NCBI GenBank assembly: GCA_964364745.1
Contig: CAYINJ010000038.1
Coordinates: forward strand, 1 to 6,575
Reading direction: 5' to 3'
DNA from: CAYINJ01 sp964364745
GTDB lineage: Bacteria > Patescibacteriota > Patescibacteriia > JACRDY01
Length of the DNA: 6,575 nt
A model generated the notes under the pieces. The model was not told where the DNA came from. It saw only the letters and a program-made list of their open reading frames with translations, and did no database searches. The first letter of the stretch is position 1, and the number at the start of each line of letters is the position of its first letter. Position numbers and translations under genes: made by a program. Shown piece after piece: positions 1 through 6,177 of this stretch.

Positions 1-380
1 GCCCTTATTCCACCTTCCATATTTACGACCCCAAGCATCGAATTATCAGCAAGGCCTTAGTTCGTGATCGTCTAATTCACCACGTGGTTTTTAATGAGCT
101 GTATCGCATTTTTGATCCCACTTTTATCTTCCACTCCTACTCATCGCGTCTCGGCAAGGGTACGCATGTGGCGGTACGCAATGTTTTTGATCGCCTTCGG
201 CAAGTCAGTCGTAATTACACTCGTACGGTGTATATCCTCAAATGCGACGTCAAAAAATTCTTCTGGAGCGTAGATCACCAGAAGCTTTTGGCCATAATCC
301 AAAACAAGATTAAAGACGAGAAATTCCTAACACTAATCCGTGTGATTATTGGGAGTTTTACGCCTGTGGATAAAATTGCC

Positions 381-395
381 GAGAGAGAGAGAGAG
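381..395 (+). repeat. (GA)7.5 dinucleotide microsatellite at the RT frameshift
   Basis: Fifteen bases of uninterrupted GA repeat, between motif A and motif 4 of the reverse transcriptase. Reading in from upstream gives DKIAERERE and then wrong-frame residues. Reading back from IGNVTSQ gives RERVNGIPCSGKGLPIGN, entered through this same repeat after a stop at 371-373. Removing exactly one GA unit puts codon 425 in the upstream frame and joins the halves as DKIAERERVNGIPCSGKG. Adding two units does the same. The break is therefore what slippage of a dinucleotide repeat would produce. Confidence 0.9.
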
Positions 396-911
396 TTAAC
401 GGCATTCCGTGTTCAGGTAAGGGATTGCCGATTGGCAATGTCACCTCGCAAATTTTCGCCAACATATATTTGGATAAGCTAGACCAATTCATTAAACACA
501 GGTTGAAAATCAGGGATTATTTCCGTTACGCCGACGATTTCGTTATTGTTCACCCTGAAAAAGAATTTTTACAGGCCACCTTACCACGAATCCAGGAATT
601 TTTACAAGAGGAATTATTACTAGAGTTGCATCCGGGAAAGGTCTCAATTCGCAAATTCATCCAAGGCGTAGATTTCCTGGGCTACGTTGTCTTGCCGCAC
701 TACATAGTCCTGCGGACCAAAACTAAAAAACGGATGTTAAAGAAAATCCGTCTAAGAAAACAACAATTTGACCAAGGCCTGATTACTGAAGAATCGTTTA
801 ATCAGTCATTGCAGTCATATTTAGGGATATTGAAGCATTGTCAGGGTTACAAAATTAAGTGTCGGTTAGTGGCCGTTATCGATGATGATAGTGGCTTTCC
901 CGATAGTTTTT

Positions 912-920
912 TGCTATACT
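912..920 (+). promoter_or_regulatory. Extended -10 promoter for the 157-aa protein/ATPase pair
   Basis: TGC followed by TATACT (915-920) gives an extended -10 element with a 5/6 match to TATAAT. There is no good -35 at the usual distance (892-897 is TGGCTT), which extended -10 promoters can tolerate. Transcription would start near 926-928, just ahead of the ATG at 940, giving a very short leader with no Shine-Dalgarno sequence. The element lies inside the last codons of the reverse transcriptase gene. It is predicted from sequence only. Confidence 0.45.
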
Positions 921-923
921 ACC

Positions 924-939
924 AATGATATTTATCATT
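924..939 (+). repeat. Perfect 7-bp inverted repeat directly before the start codon
   Basis: AATGATA and TATCATT are exact reverse complements separated by TT. The palindrome ends one base before the ATG at 940 and covers the predicted transcription start. That is a suitable place for an operator, but it is AT-rich and short, so chance is possible. It also contains the ATGA overlap (925-928) between the RT stop and the alternative upstream start at 925. Confidence 0.35.
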
Positions 940-1413
940 ATGGCCGAAAAAGAAATCTTAAGCCCAAGTATTGCCGAACAGCCGACCGCTCCCGAGCAGG
1001 CCGGTGAGGGGGTAGCAACGCCAATCGTGGCACCAACTGCCGCGCGACCAGTGGTGGCGACGCCGTCACCAGCAGCGGTCACGCCGACCAGCCCGCCCGG
1101 CATGGCCGCCGCACCAAAAGACGAGCTGTTAGAAGATATTGAGGCGATCCTGCAAGATGACTTGGCGGATATTTTTGAAACCTTGCCACCGACCGAGCGG
1201 ACCGAGTTTAAACAAGAAGGCGAGGAAACCGCGGTAGAAATTCATGACATGATTGCGACAACTAAGTTTAAAGCTCGAAAGGCCTTTCATTTGATCAAGA
1301 AATGGTTGAAGTTGATCCCGGGTGTCAACCGGTTTTTCCTTGACCAAGAGGCCAAGATTAAAACCGACGATATTATCGAGTTAGCCGACAAAGAAGAGGG
1401 CGATGGACGGTAA
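940..1413 (+). CDS. Conserved small protein, Ala/Pro/Thr-rich N-terminus, partner of ATPase
   Basis: 157-residue protein of unknown function. Residues 15-59 are a low-complexity Ala/Pro/Thr/Val segment with a repeated VATP unit, probably a flexible tail. Residues 60-150 look helical and charged: an acidic part (DELLEDIEAILQDDLADIF), then EFKQEGEETAVEIHDMI, then a basic part with KKWLKLIPGVNRFFLDQEAK. I recognise the WLKLIPGVN...FFLDQEAKIKTD segment as a conserved mark of a CPR family usually encoded just before a VirD4/TraG-like ATPase. There is no signal peptide or clear membrane helix. An ATG at 925 in the same frame would add MIFII and overlap the RT stop; I chose 940 because the predicted promoter would start transcription after 925. 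The next gene begins 4 bp after the stop, so the two are probably co-transcribed and may form a complex (inference). Confidence 0.75.
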   Translation: MAEKEILSPSIAEQPTAPEQAGEGVATPIVAPTAARPVVATPSPAAVTPTSPPGMAAAPKDELLEDIEAILQDDLADIFETLPPTERTEFKQEGEETAVEIHDMIATTKFKARKAFHLIKKWLKLIPGVNRFFLDQEAKIKTDDIIELADKEEGDGR

Positions 1414-1417
1414 ATGA

Positions 1418-4027
1418 ATGGCAGTCATGCAACCGGACTTGTACGTGCAACCCAATGATTACTGGTCAGTCACGGCCGTCACCACGGCGGCGGCTGATTC
1501 TTTGTTGGCGAGTGAATTGTTGGCCGCGGCCGCCGCGCTGGCGCTGACCATTGCGGCGGTGATGGCGATTCTCTTTGGCTTCCGGTGGTATATTCGCTAC
1601 CGTGGTCGGGTCCCGGAGCAATTCCGCAAAGTCGTGCTGTTAATTACTATCCCCAAAGAATCGCTCAAGCAAGAGCAGGGGAAAGAAGGCGACCGGCGAG
1701 AATCAATCACGGAACAAATCGGCCGAGCGGAGATGTTGTGGTCGGCAATCGGCGGACTGAAAGCCGAGCGGAGTTGGCAGAGTTGGCTGTTTGGCCGCGA
1801 AGATCACATCGCGGTGGAACTGGTCGCGCACCAAGGAACGATCTCGTTTTATGTCGCCGTGCCTAGCTACTTGCAGCGGTATGTGGAACAGCAGCTCCAC
1901 GCCTATTATCCGGAGGCGTTCCTGGAAGAAGTGGACGACTATAATATTTTTGAGCCCCAAGGGGTAGTCAAAGCCGGTTATATCGTTTGTAAACGACCAT
2001 TTTTCTTTCCGATCAAGACCTATAAGCGCATGGAAGTTGACCCTTTGGAGAGTTTAACTAATGTTTTAAGCAAACTAGCGAAGCACGAAGGCGCGGTGAT
2101 TCAAATGGTGGCCCAAAGCGCCAAAGGCAGTTGGCATCGTCGCGGTTCCAAGGTGGTCTCCGAGATGAAACAAGGCCAGCGCTTGCGAGAGGCCATCCGC
2201 GCCGCGTCCACCAATCCGCTGGTCAAGCTGTGGGTGATTATCGAGAAAGGATTTGTGACTAAGCCCAAAGCCGGGGCGGAGCCGACCAAACACTATCAAC
2301 TATCACAAATGGAAGAAGAAATGGCCAAAGGCATCGAAGAAAAAGTGAGCAAAGCCGGTCTGGATGTCAATATTCGGGTGGTGGTGTCGGCCGATCAGGA
2401 TAGTAAAGCGAAGCTCTATTTACAAAACATCTTGAGTTCCTTTGCCCAGTTTAACATTTATGAATATGGCAATAGTTTTCGGGCGGTGATCCCGCGGACG
2501 GTTGCGCCATTAATTCATGACTACATCCATCGGAACTGGCATCCGGGGCAAAACGCACTCCTCAATACGGAAGAAGCGGCCAGTATTTTTCATCTGCCGC
2601 TGGCTTCGACCGAGACGCCCAACATCCGCTGGCTGACCGCCAGACGGGCCGCCGCGCCGCTCAATGTACCGACCGCCGGGATTCGGCTAGGAGCTAACAC
2701 TTATCGTGGAGTGGAGACGGTGATTCGGATTAAACCGGAAGATCGGCGACGGCACATGTACATCGTCGGGAAGTCCGGCGTCGGAAAATCATGGCTGCTG
2801 GCCAATCTGGCGCGCCAAGACATCGTCAACGGTGAAGGCGTGTGCGTGATTGATCCGCACGGCGATTTGATCGATGATATTCTCGAAGCGATCCCGGCCG
2901 CTCGCGCCGATGACGTGATTATTTTCGATCCGGCTGATATCGAGCGACCGCTCGGCTTGAACTTGCTCGAGTATGATCCGCGTTACCCGGAGCAAAAAAC
3001 CTTCGTCATCAACGAGATGATCAAGATTTTTGACAAGCTCTATGATTTGAAGCAAACCGGCGGACCGATGTTTGAGCAATACATGCGTAATGCCATGTTG
3101 TTGCTGATGGAAGACATTGCTTCGGGCTCGACGCTGATGGAGATTTCTAAGGTGTTGTCCGATTCAGAATATCGGCGCTATAAATTGTCGAAATGTCACA
3201 CGCCGGTGGTCAAGGACTTCTGGACCAAAGAAGCCGAAAAAGCCGGCGGGGAGGCCAGTTTGCAAAACATGGTGCCATATATCACTTCGAAGCTGAACAC
3301 CTTCATCTCCAATGATTTCATGCGGCCGATTATTGGCCAGCAGATCAGCGCGATCAATTTTCGTGATGTCATGGATCAACGCAAAATATTGCTAGTCAAG
3401 CTGTCCAAGGGACGGCTGGGTGATCTGAACACTAATTTGTTGGGCATGATGATCGTCGGCAAGATCTTGATGGCCGCTTTGAGTCGCACGGACGTGCCGC
3501 CAGAACAGCGTAAAGATTTTTACCTCTACATCGATGAGTTCCAAAACTTTACGACCGACAGTATTGCCGTGATTTTGTCGGAAGCGCGGAAGTATATGTT
3601 GAACTTAATCATCGCGCACCAGTACATTGGTCAACTTGTCCACAATACTGACACGACCATTCGCGACGCGGTCTTTGGCAACGTCGGGACGATTATTTCC
3701 TTCAAAATTGGGGTGGAAGATGCCGAGGTGCTGGCCAAAGAGTTTGCGCCCATCTTTAACGAGTACGACGTGATCAACATCGAGAAAGCCACCGCCTACG
3801 TGAAATTATTGGTGGATAATGAAGCGACCAAGGCCTTTAACATGAAGACCGATTACCTCCAACCGGGCAATCGCGAGCTGGCAGTCAAACTCAAAGAATT
3901 GTCCAGATTAAAATATGGCCGGGATCGCGCCGGTGTCGAGCGAGAAATTTATCAGCGGAGTCAAGCGGCTGGCTTCCCGCCACCACCCATCGTTCCCCAT
4001 AGTCAAAGCCCGGAAAAATCGGTATAA
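1418..4027 (+). CDS. Membrane-anchored VirD4/TraG/HerA-type ATPase
   Basis: 869-residue P-loop ATPase of the type IV secretion coupling-protein/HerA superfamily, expected to be a membrane-bound DNA or protein translocation motor. After a short N-terminus, residues about 33-56 form one hydrophobic helix followed by RWYIRYRGR, so the bulk should be cytoplasmic. Residues about 70-415 form a family-specific N-terminal region. Residues about 421-450 (LGANTYRG...RRRHMYIVG) lead into Walker A, GKSGVGKS at 451-458. DPHGDL is at 479-484. Walker B is YLYIDEFQNF with Asp706-Glu707, and IIAHQY with Gln735 resembles the conserved glutamine motif of TraG/VirD4 proteins. The C-terminal tail is proline-rich. 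All catalytic motifs are intact. The start at 1418 is 4 bp after the previous stop; an ATG at 1427 is an alternative. No relaxase, VirB or pilus gene is nearby, so a true conjugation role is unproven. The substrate could be DNA, protein or pilin-like material. Confidence 0.9.
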   Translation: MAVMQPDLYVQPNDYWSVTAVTTAAADSLLASELLAAAAALALTIAAVMAILFGFRWYIRYRGRVPEQFRKVVLLITIPKESLKQEQGKEGDRRESITEQIGRAEMLWSAIGGLKAERSWQSWLFGREDHIAVELVAHQGTISFYVAVPSYLQRYVEQQLHAYYPEAFLEEVDDYNIFEPQGVVKAGYIVCKRPFFFPIKTYKRMEVDPLESLTNVLSKLAKHEGAVIQMVAQSAKGSWHRRGSKVVSEMKQGQRLREAIRAASTNPLVKLWVIIEKGFVTKPKAGAEPTKHYQLSQMEEEMAKGIEEKVSKAGLDVNIRVVVSADQDSKAKLYLQNILSSFAQFNIYEYGNSFRAVIPRTVAPLIHDYIHRNWHPGQNALLNTEEAASIFHLPLASTETPNIRWLTARRAAAPLNVPTAGIRLGANTYRGVETVIRIKPEDRRRHMYIVGKSGVGKSWLLANLARQDIVNGEGVCVIDPHGDLIDDILEAIPAARADDVIIFDPADIERPLGLNLLEYDPRYPEQKTFVINEMIKIFDKLYDLKQTGGPMFEQYMRNAMLLLMEDIASGSTLMEISKVLSDSEYRRYKLSKCHTPVVKDFWTKEAEKAGGEASLQNMVPYITSKLNTFISNDFMRPIIGQQISAINFRDVMDQRKILLVKLSKGRLGDLNTNLLGMMIVGKILMAALSRTDVPPEQRKDFYLYIDEFQNFTTDSIAVILSEARKYMLNLIIAHQYIGQLVHNTDTTIRDAVFGNVGTIISFKIGVEDAEVLAKEFAPIFNEYDVINIEKATAYVKLLVDNEATKAFNMKTDYLQPGNRELAVKLKELSRLKYGRDRAGVEREIYQRSQAAGFPPPPIVPHSQSPEKSV

Positions 4028-4028
4028 T
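4000..4028 (+). promoter_or_regulatory. Promoter for the 184-aa protein, overlapping the ATPase stop
   Basis: A perfect TATAAT at 4023-4028 lies over the ATPase stop codon (TAA, 4025-4027). TAGTCA at 4000-4005 is a 4/6 match to TTGACA with a 17-bp spacer. Transcription would start near 4035 and leave a leader of about 44 bases before the ATG at 4079. This would let the 184-aa gene be expressed apart from the ATPase. Confidence 0.5.
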
Positions 4029-4078
4029 AGAATCTGGCAGTCGAAACCCAAACAGAAAAGAACAAAAGAGAAATAAAT

Positions 4079-4633
4079 ATGTCCGACGATCCGGTGGCGT
4101 CTACCCCGTCAACTGGTCCGAACCTGACGCCATTACAACTCACTCAACTTCGTCACACCCTCGAACAACTGCGTGATGCCATTGATCAGGCCTTGGGGGT
4201 TTTTGAGCATGATCCGCTTCGTCACCGCCCGGCCGCGAACCGCGGCGCTGACCAAGGCCAAGTCATCGAAGGGGTATTCAATGGCCAGAACATGGTGGGC
4301 TCCGATGGCCATGAATACCAAGTGCCACCAAACTACGCTTCGAAATCAAAACTGGTTGAAGGTGATTTGTTGAAGCTAACCATCGAAGCCGATGGCACCA
4401 TGCTCTATAAACAAATCGGGCCGATCGAACGCGATCGAGTTCGTTCGACGCTGGAACAAGAAACTGACACGCGGCAGTGGTTTGCCGTTGATGGCCGCAA
4501 ACGTTGGCGCTTGATTACCGCGGCGGTCACCTACTACAAGGGCATCGCTGGTGACGAGGTGATTGTCTTGATCCCCAAAGGGGGTAAATCACAGTGGGCG
4601 GCCGTCGAACATGTGATCAAAGGTGAAGAATAA
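4079..4633 (+). CDS. Conserved protein of unknown function, likely two small beta-type domains
   Basis: 184-residue soluble protein with no signal peptide or membrane segment. Residues 1-16 are low-complexity. Residues 17-45 form a likely amphipathic helix (LTPLQLTQLRHTLEQLRDAI) that may oligomerise. Residues 60-120 form a well-ordered core with GQVIEGVFNGQNMVG, NYASKSKLVEGDLLKL and MLYKQIGPIERDRV. Residues 133-182 form a second block with FAVDGRKRWRLI, TYYKG..GDEVIVLIPKG and WAAVEHVI. The alternating hydrophobic pattern and turns suggest beta-barrel folds, perhaps nucleic-acid binding, but I see no catalytic motif. I recognise the YASKSKLVEGD and GPIER blocks as recurrent in uncharacterised CPR proteins. 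The start follows an AAAGAG purine run (4065-4070) with 8 bp spacing, a weak ribosome site. A likely promoter precedes it and a likely terminator follows, so it is probably monocistronic. Confidence 0.75.
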   Translation: MSDDPVASTPSTGPNLTPLQLTQLRHTLEQLRDAIDQALGVFEHDPLRHRPAANRGADQGQVIEGVFNGQNMVGSDGHEYQVPPNYASKSKLVEGDLLKLTIEADGTMLYKQIGPIERDRVRSTLEQETDTRQWFAVDGRKRWRLITAAVTYYKGIAGDEVIVLIPKGGKSQWAAVEHVIKGEE

Positions 4634-4665
4634 CACTGCCGAATAGGCAACTTTTCGGAGTGGTT

Positions 4666-4696
4666 AACAGCCGGTTGCCAACTTGGTTGTTTTTTT
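4666..4696 (+). terminator. Rho-independent terminator after the 184-aa gene
   Basis: AACAGCC (4666-4672) pairs with GGTTGTT (4685-4691): seven pairs, one of them G-U. The loop can add GTT/AAC pairing around GCC. A run of seven T (4690-4696) follows directly. The stem is only moderately stable. It lies 33 bp after the stop of the 184-aa gene and separates that unit from adk-map-ruvX. Confidence 0.55.
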
Positions 4697-4704
4697 GATA
4701 TAAC
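4675..4704 (+). promoter_or_regulatory. Promoter of the adk-map-ruvX operon
   Basis: TTGCCA (4675-4680, 5/6 to TTGACA) and TATAAC (4699-4704, 5/6 to TATAAT) are separated by 18 bp. Transcription would start near 4711, giving a leader of about 43 bases. The -35 lies inside the loop of the upstream terminator and the T-tract forms most of the spacer, so the two signals share the same DNA. Confidence 0.55.
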
Positions 4705-4716
4705 ATAGAAGCGGAT

Positions 4717-4739
4717 TCGCCACGATCAGGCGACTTTTT
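4717..4739 (+). promoter_or_regulatory. Small leader hairpin with T-run before adk
   Basis: TCGCC (4717-4721) and GGCGA (4729-4733) form a perfect five-pair stem with a seven-base loop, followed by C and TTTTT (4735-4739). It falls inside the predicted adk leader, where it could act as a weak attenuator or 5' stabilising stem. A five-pair stem is close to the limit for termination. The stretch ends with AGGA (4747-4750), three bases before the adk ATG, which is unusually close for a ribosome site. Confidence 0.3.
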
Positions 4740-4753
4740 ATCTTCCAGGAAAC

Positions 4754-5410
4754 ATGTCTAACCAAACATTACCGTGGCACGTCGCGCTCCTCGGCCCCCA
4801 AGGAGCGGGCAAGGGCACGCAAGTCGAACGACTGGCCGCCCATCTCCATGTTCCGGCCGTGGCCACCGGGGAAATGTGCCGCCACGCCGCCGCCAGCCAA
4901 ACTCTAGTCGGCGAGCAAATCGCCTCATATATTAACCAAGGGAAATTAGTCCCCGATGAGATCATGAACGCGCTGGTGACTAAGCGTTTATCCGAGCCGG
5001 ATTGTCAGGCCGGAGTAGTGTTTGACGGCTACCCCCGGACCGTCGCTCAAGCGCAAGTGTTGGAACAGACCCCTTACGGTTTAACTCACGCCATTCGGCT
5101 GGTGTTAGACGAGCAGACCGCGCTGCAGCGGATCGCGGGTCGCGAACGCTGTGTCGAATGTGGAGCGATCTATCATCTGACGTTGAACCCGCCCCAGATC
5201 GCGGGGCAGTGCGACCACTGTGGTGGCCGATTGGCCGTCCGGCATGATGATGAGTCGGAGCAATCAGTCCGGCAGCGGCTGGCCATTTATCGTCAACAGA
5301 TTGGTCCGTTAGAGGCATATTACGAAGCCAAGGGGATCCTTTATCGCGTCAGTGCCGACCACTCGATTGAAAAGGTAGCAGCGGCCATCACGCAAATTTT
5401 TTCATTATGA
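4754..5410 (+). CDS. adk: Adenylate kinase (zinc-type LID)
   Basis: Cytoplasmic enzyme that interconverts ATP + AMP and 2 ADP. The 218 residues fit the long bacterial form (about 214-220). The P-loop is GPQGAGKGTQ (14-23). The AMP-binding part has TGEMCRHA (38-45), with Glu40 where TGD is usual, and DGYPRT (91-96), usually DGFPRT. The LID domain (about 130-165) carries Cys133, Cys136, Cys153 and Cys156 as two CxxC pairs, the structural-zinc version. RHDDESEQSVRQRL (163-176) supplies the conserved arginines and acidic residues. All key elements are present, so it should be active. It is the first gene of an operon and its stop overlaps map by ATGA. In most bacteria adk and map sit between secY and infA; here the upstream neighbour is an unrelated hypothetical gene behind a terminator. 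Confidence 0.97.
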   Translation: MSNQTLPWHVALLGPQGAGKGTQVERLAAHLHVPAVATGEMCRHAAASQTLVGEQIASYINQGKLVPDEIMNALVTKRLSEPDCQAGVVFDGYPRTVAQAQVLEQTPYGLTHAIRLVLDEQTALQRIAGRERCVECGAIYHLTLNPPQIAGQCDHCGGRLAVRHDDESEQSVRQRLAIYRQQIGPLEAYYEAKGILYRVSADHSIEKVAAAITQIFSL

Positions 5411-6174
5411 TTCGACTAAAAACACCCGCCGATATTGCCATCTTAGCCGAAGGTGGCGCGATCTTGGCGGATATTCTCCGCCGGGTGGCGTCACTGGCGG
5501 CGGTGGGGGTCAGTACCGCCGAACTGGATCGGGTCGCCACCGAGCTAATCGCTCAAGCTGGCGGCGTGCCGGCGTTTAAGGGCTATCGGCCAACGCCCAG
5601 TGACGAGCCCTATCCAACGACGTTGTGCGCTTCCATTAATGAAGAGGTGGTTCACGGCATTCCGTCGCCGGCGCGACTGCTGCAAGCTGGCGACGTGTTA
5701 AGTATTGATATTGGCATGCGTTATCGAAACAGATTTACTGATACGGCCACCACGGTGATTATTGGTGCTGGCTCACCGGCGGCGCAGAAATTGTTAGCTG
5801 TGACGAACGAATCATTGCGGCGGGGGATCGCTCAAGTCAAACCAGGTAACACCATTATGCAAATCGCCCAAGCGATTCAGGGCTATGTTGAAGGCAACGG
5901 CTTGGCCGTCGTCAAAGATCTGGTTGGTCATGGGGTGGGCTTTGATATTCATGAAGACCCGCGGGTACCAAACTTCGTGGCGATCAACGAACCAGCAGTT
6001 ATTTTGCGGCCCGGGCTGGTGATTGCCATCGAACCGATGGTCACGGCGGGCACCGATCGCGTCGATACGCTCGACGATGGTTGGACGGTCGTTAGCGCGG
6101 ACGGCTCGTTGGCAGCGCATTTTGAGCACACCGTGGCAGTCACGGCTGACGGCGTGCAAATTCTCACGGCCTAG
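5407..6174 (+). CDS. map: Methionine aminopeptidase, type I
   Basis: Cytoplasmic metalloenzyme that removes the N-terminal methionine from new proteins when the second residue is small. The 255-residue length is typical of the short bacterial type Ia form, with no N-terminal extension. The two-metal ligands are all visible: Asp101 (SIDIG), Asp112 (FTDTATT), His175 (GHGVG), Glu209 (IAIEP) and Glu240 (HFEHT). His83 in EEVVHGIPS and His182 in IHEDP match the other conserved active-site histidines. The ATG overlaps the adk stop as ATGA, a typical translational-coupling arrangement, so no separate ribosome site is needed. ruvX follows after 3 bp. Confidence 0.97.
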   Translation: MIRLKTPADIAILAEGGAILADILRRVASLAAVGVSTAELDRVATELIAQAGGVPAFKGYRPTPSDEPYPTTLCASINEEVVHGIPSPARLLQAGDVLSIDIGMRYRNRFTDTATTVIIGAGSPAAQKLLAVTNESLRRGIAQVKPGNTIMQIAQAIQGYVEGNGLAVVKDLVGHGVGFDIHEDPRVPNFVAINEPAVILRPGLVIAIEPMVTAGTDRVDTLDDGWTVVSADGSLAAHFEHTVAVTADGVQILTA

Positions 6175-6177
6175 TAT

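Larger units (their letters stand above)
3..928 (+). pseudogene. DGR-type reverse transcriptase, 5'-partial and frameshifted
   Basis: RNA-directed DNA polymerase of the diversity-generating retroelement (DGR) type. DGR enzymes copy a template-repeat RNA with adenine mutagenesis and overwrite a variable repeat in a target gene. The open frame runs in from before the window. The first readable residues are PYSTFHIYDPKHRIIS, followed by RDRLIHHVV and SYSSRLGKGTH, which match the N-terminal half of DGR RTs. Motif A is KCDVKKFFWSVDH, with the catalytic Asp codon at 246-248. Motif 4 is GLPIGNVTSQ (IGNVTSQ at 431-451), the DGR hallmark in place of the QG...SP form of intron RTs. Motif C is YADD, with the Asp pair at 533-538; many DGR enzymes have YMDD. 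The thumb-end SYLGILKHCQGYKI is also typical. The upstream frame ends at a stop at 480-482, while the downstream half is in another frame; the two meet at the GA tract 381-395. About 307 codons are visible and perhaps 50 N-terminal residues are missing. It is either a pseudogene, a phase-variable gene or an assembly error. The family call is firm; the activity state is not known. Confidence 0.85.

Noticed and set aside
381..430. Programmed ribosomal frameshift in the RT
   Set aside because: The GA tract is not a classic slippery heptamer and I see no strong downstream stem. DNA-level repeat slippage explains the frame change more simply.
840..925. Template repeat right after the RT
   Set aside because: The stretch is short and still in the RT frame, and I found no near-copy elsewhere in the window.
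425..928. Separate gene starting at TTG 425
   Set aside because: The translation before 425 (GIPCSGKG) is still conserved RT sequence, and the start would cut through motif 4. It is the 3' half of the broken RT.
3..928. Group II intron or retron RT
   Set aside because: Motif 4 reads IGNVTSQ, not the QG...SP form of intron RTs. There is no maturase/HNH domain, and the HCQGYKI end fits DGR enzymes.
876..1103. Minus-strand open frame over the Ala/Pro-rich segment
   Set aside because: It is a low-complexity Gly/Ala/Val shadow of the + strand gene with no recognisable motif.
4980..5318. Minus-strand open frame inside adk
   Set aside because: It lies wholly within a strongly conserved adk and its translation matches nothing I recognise.
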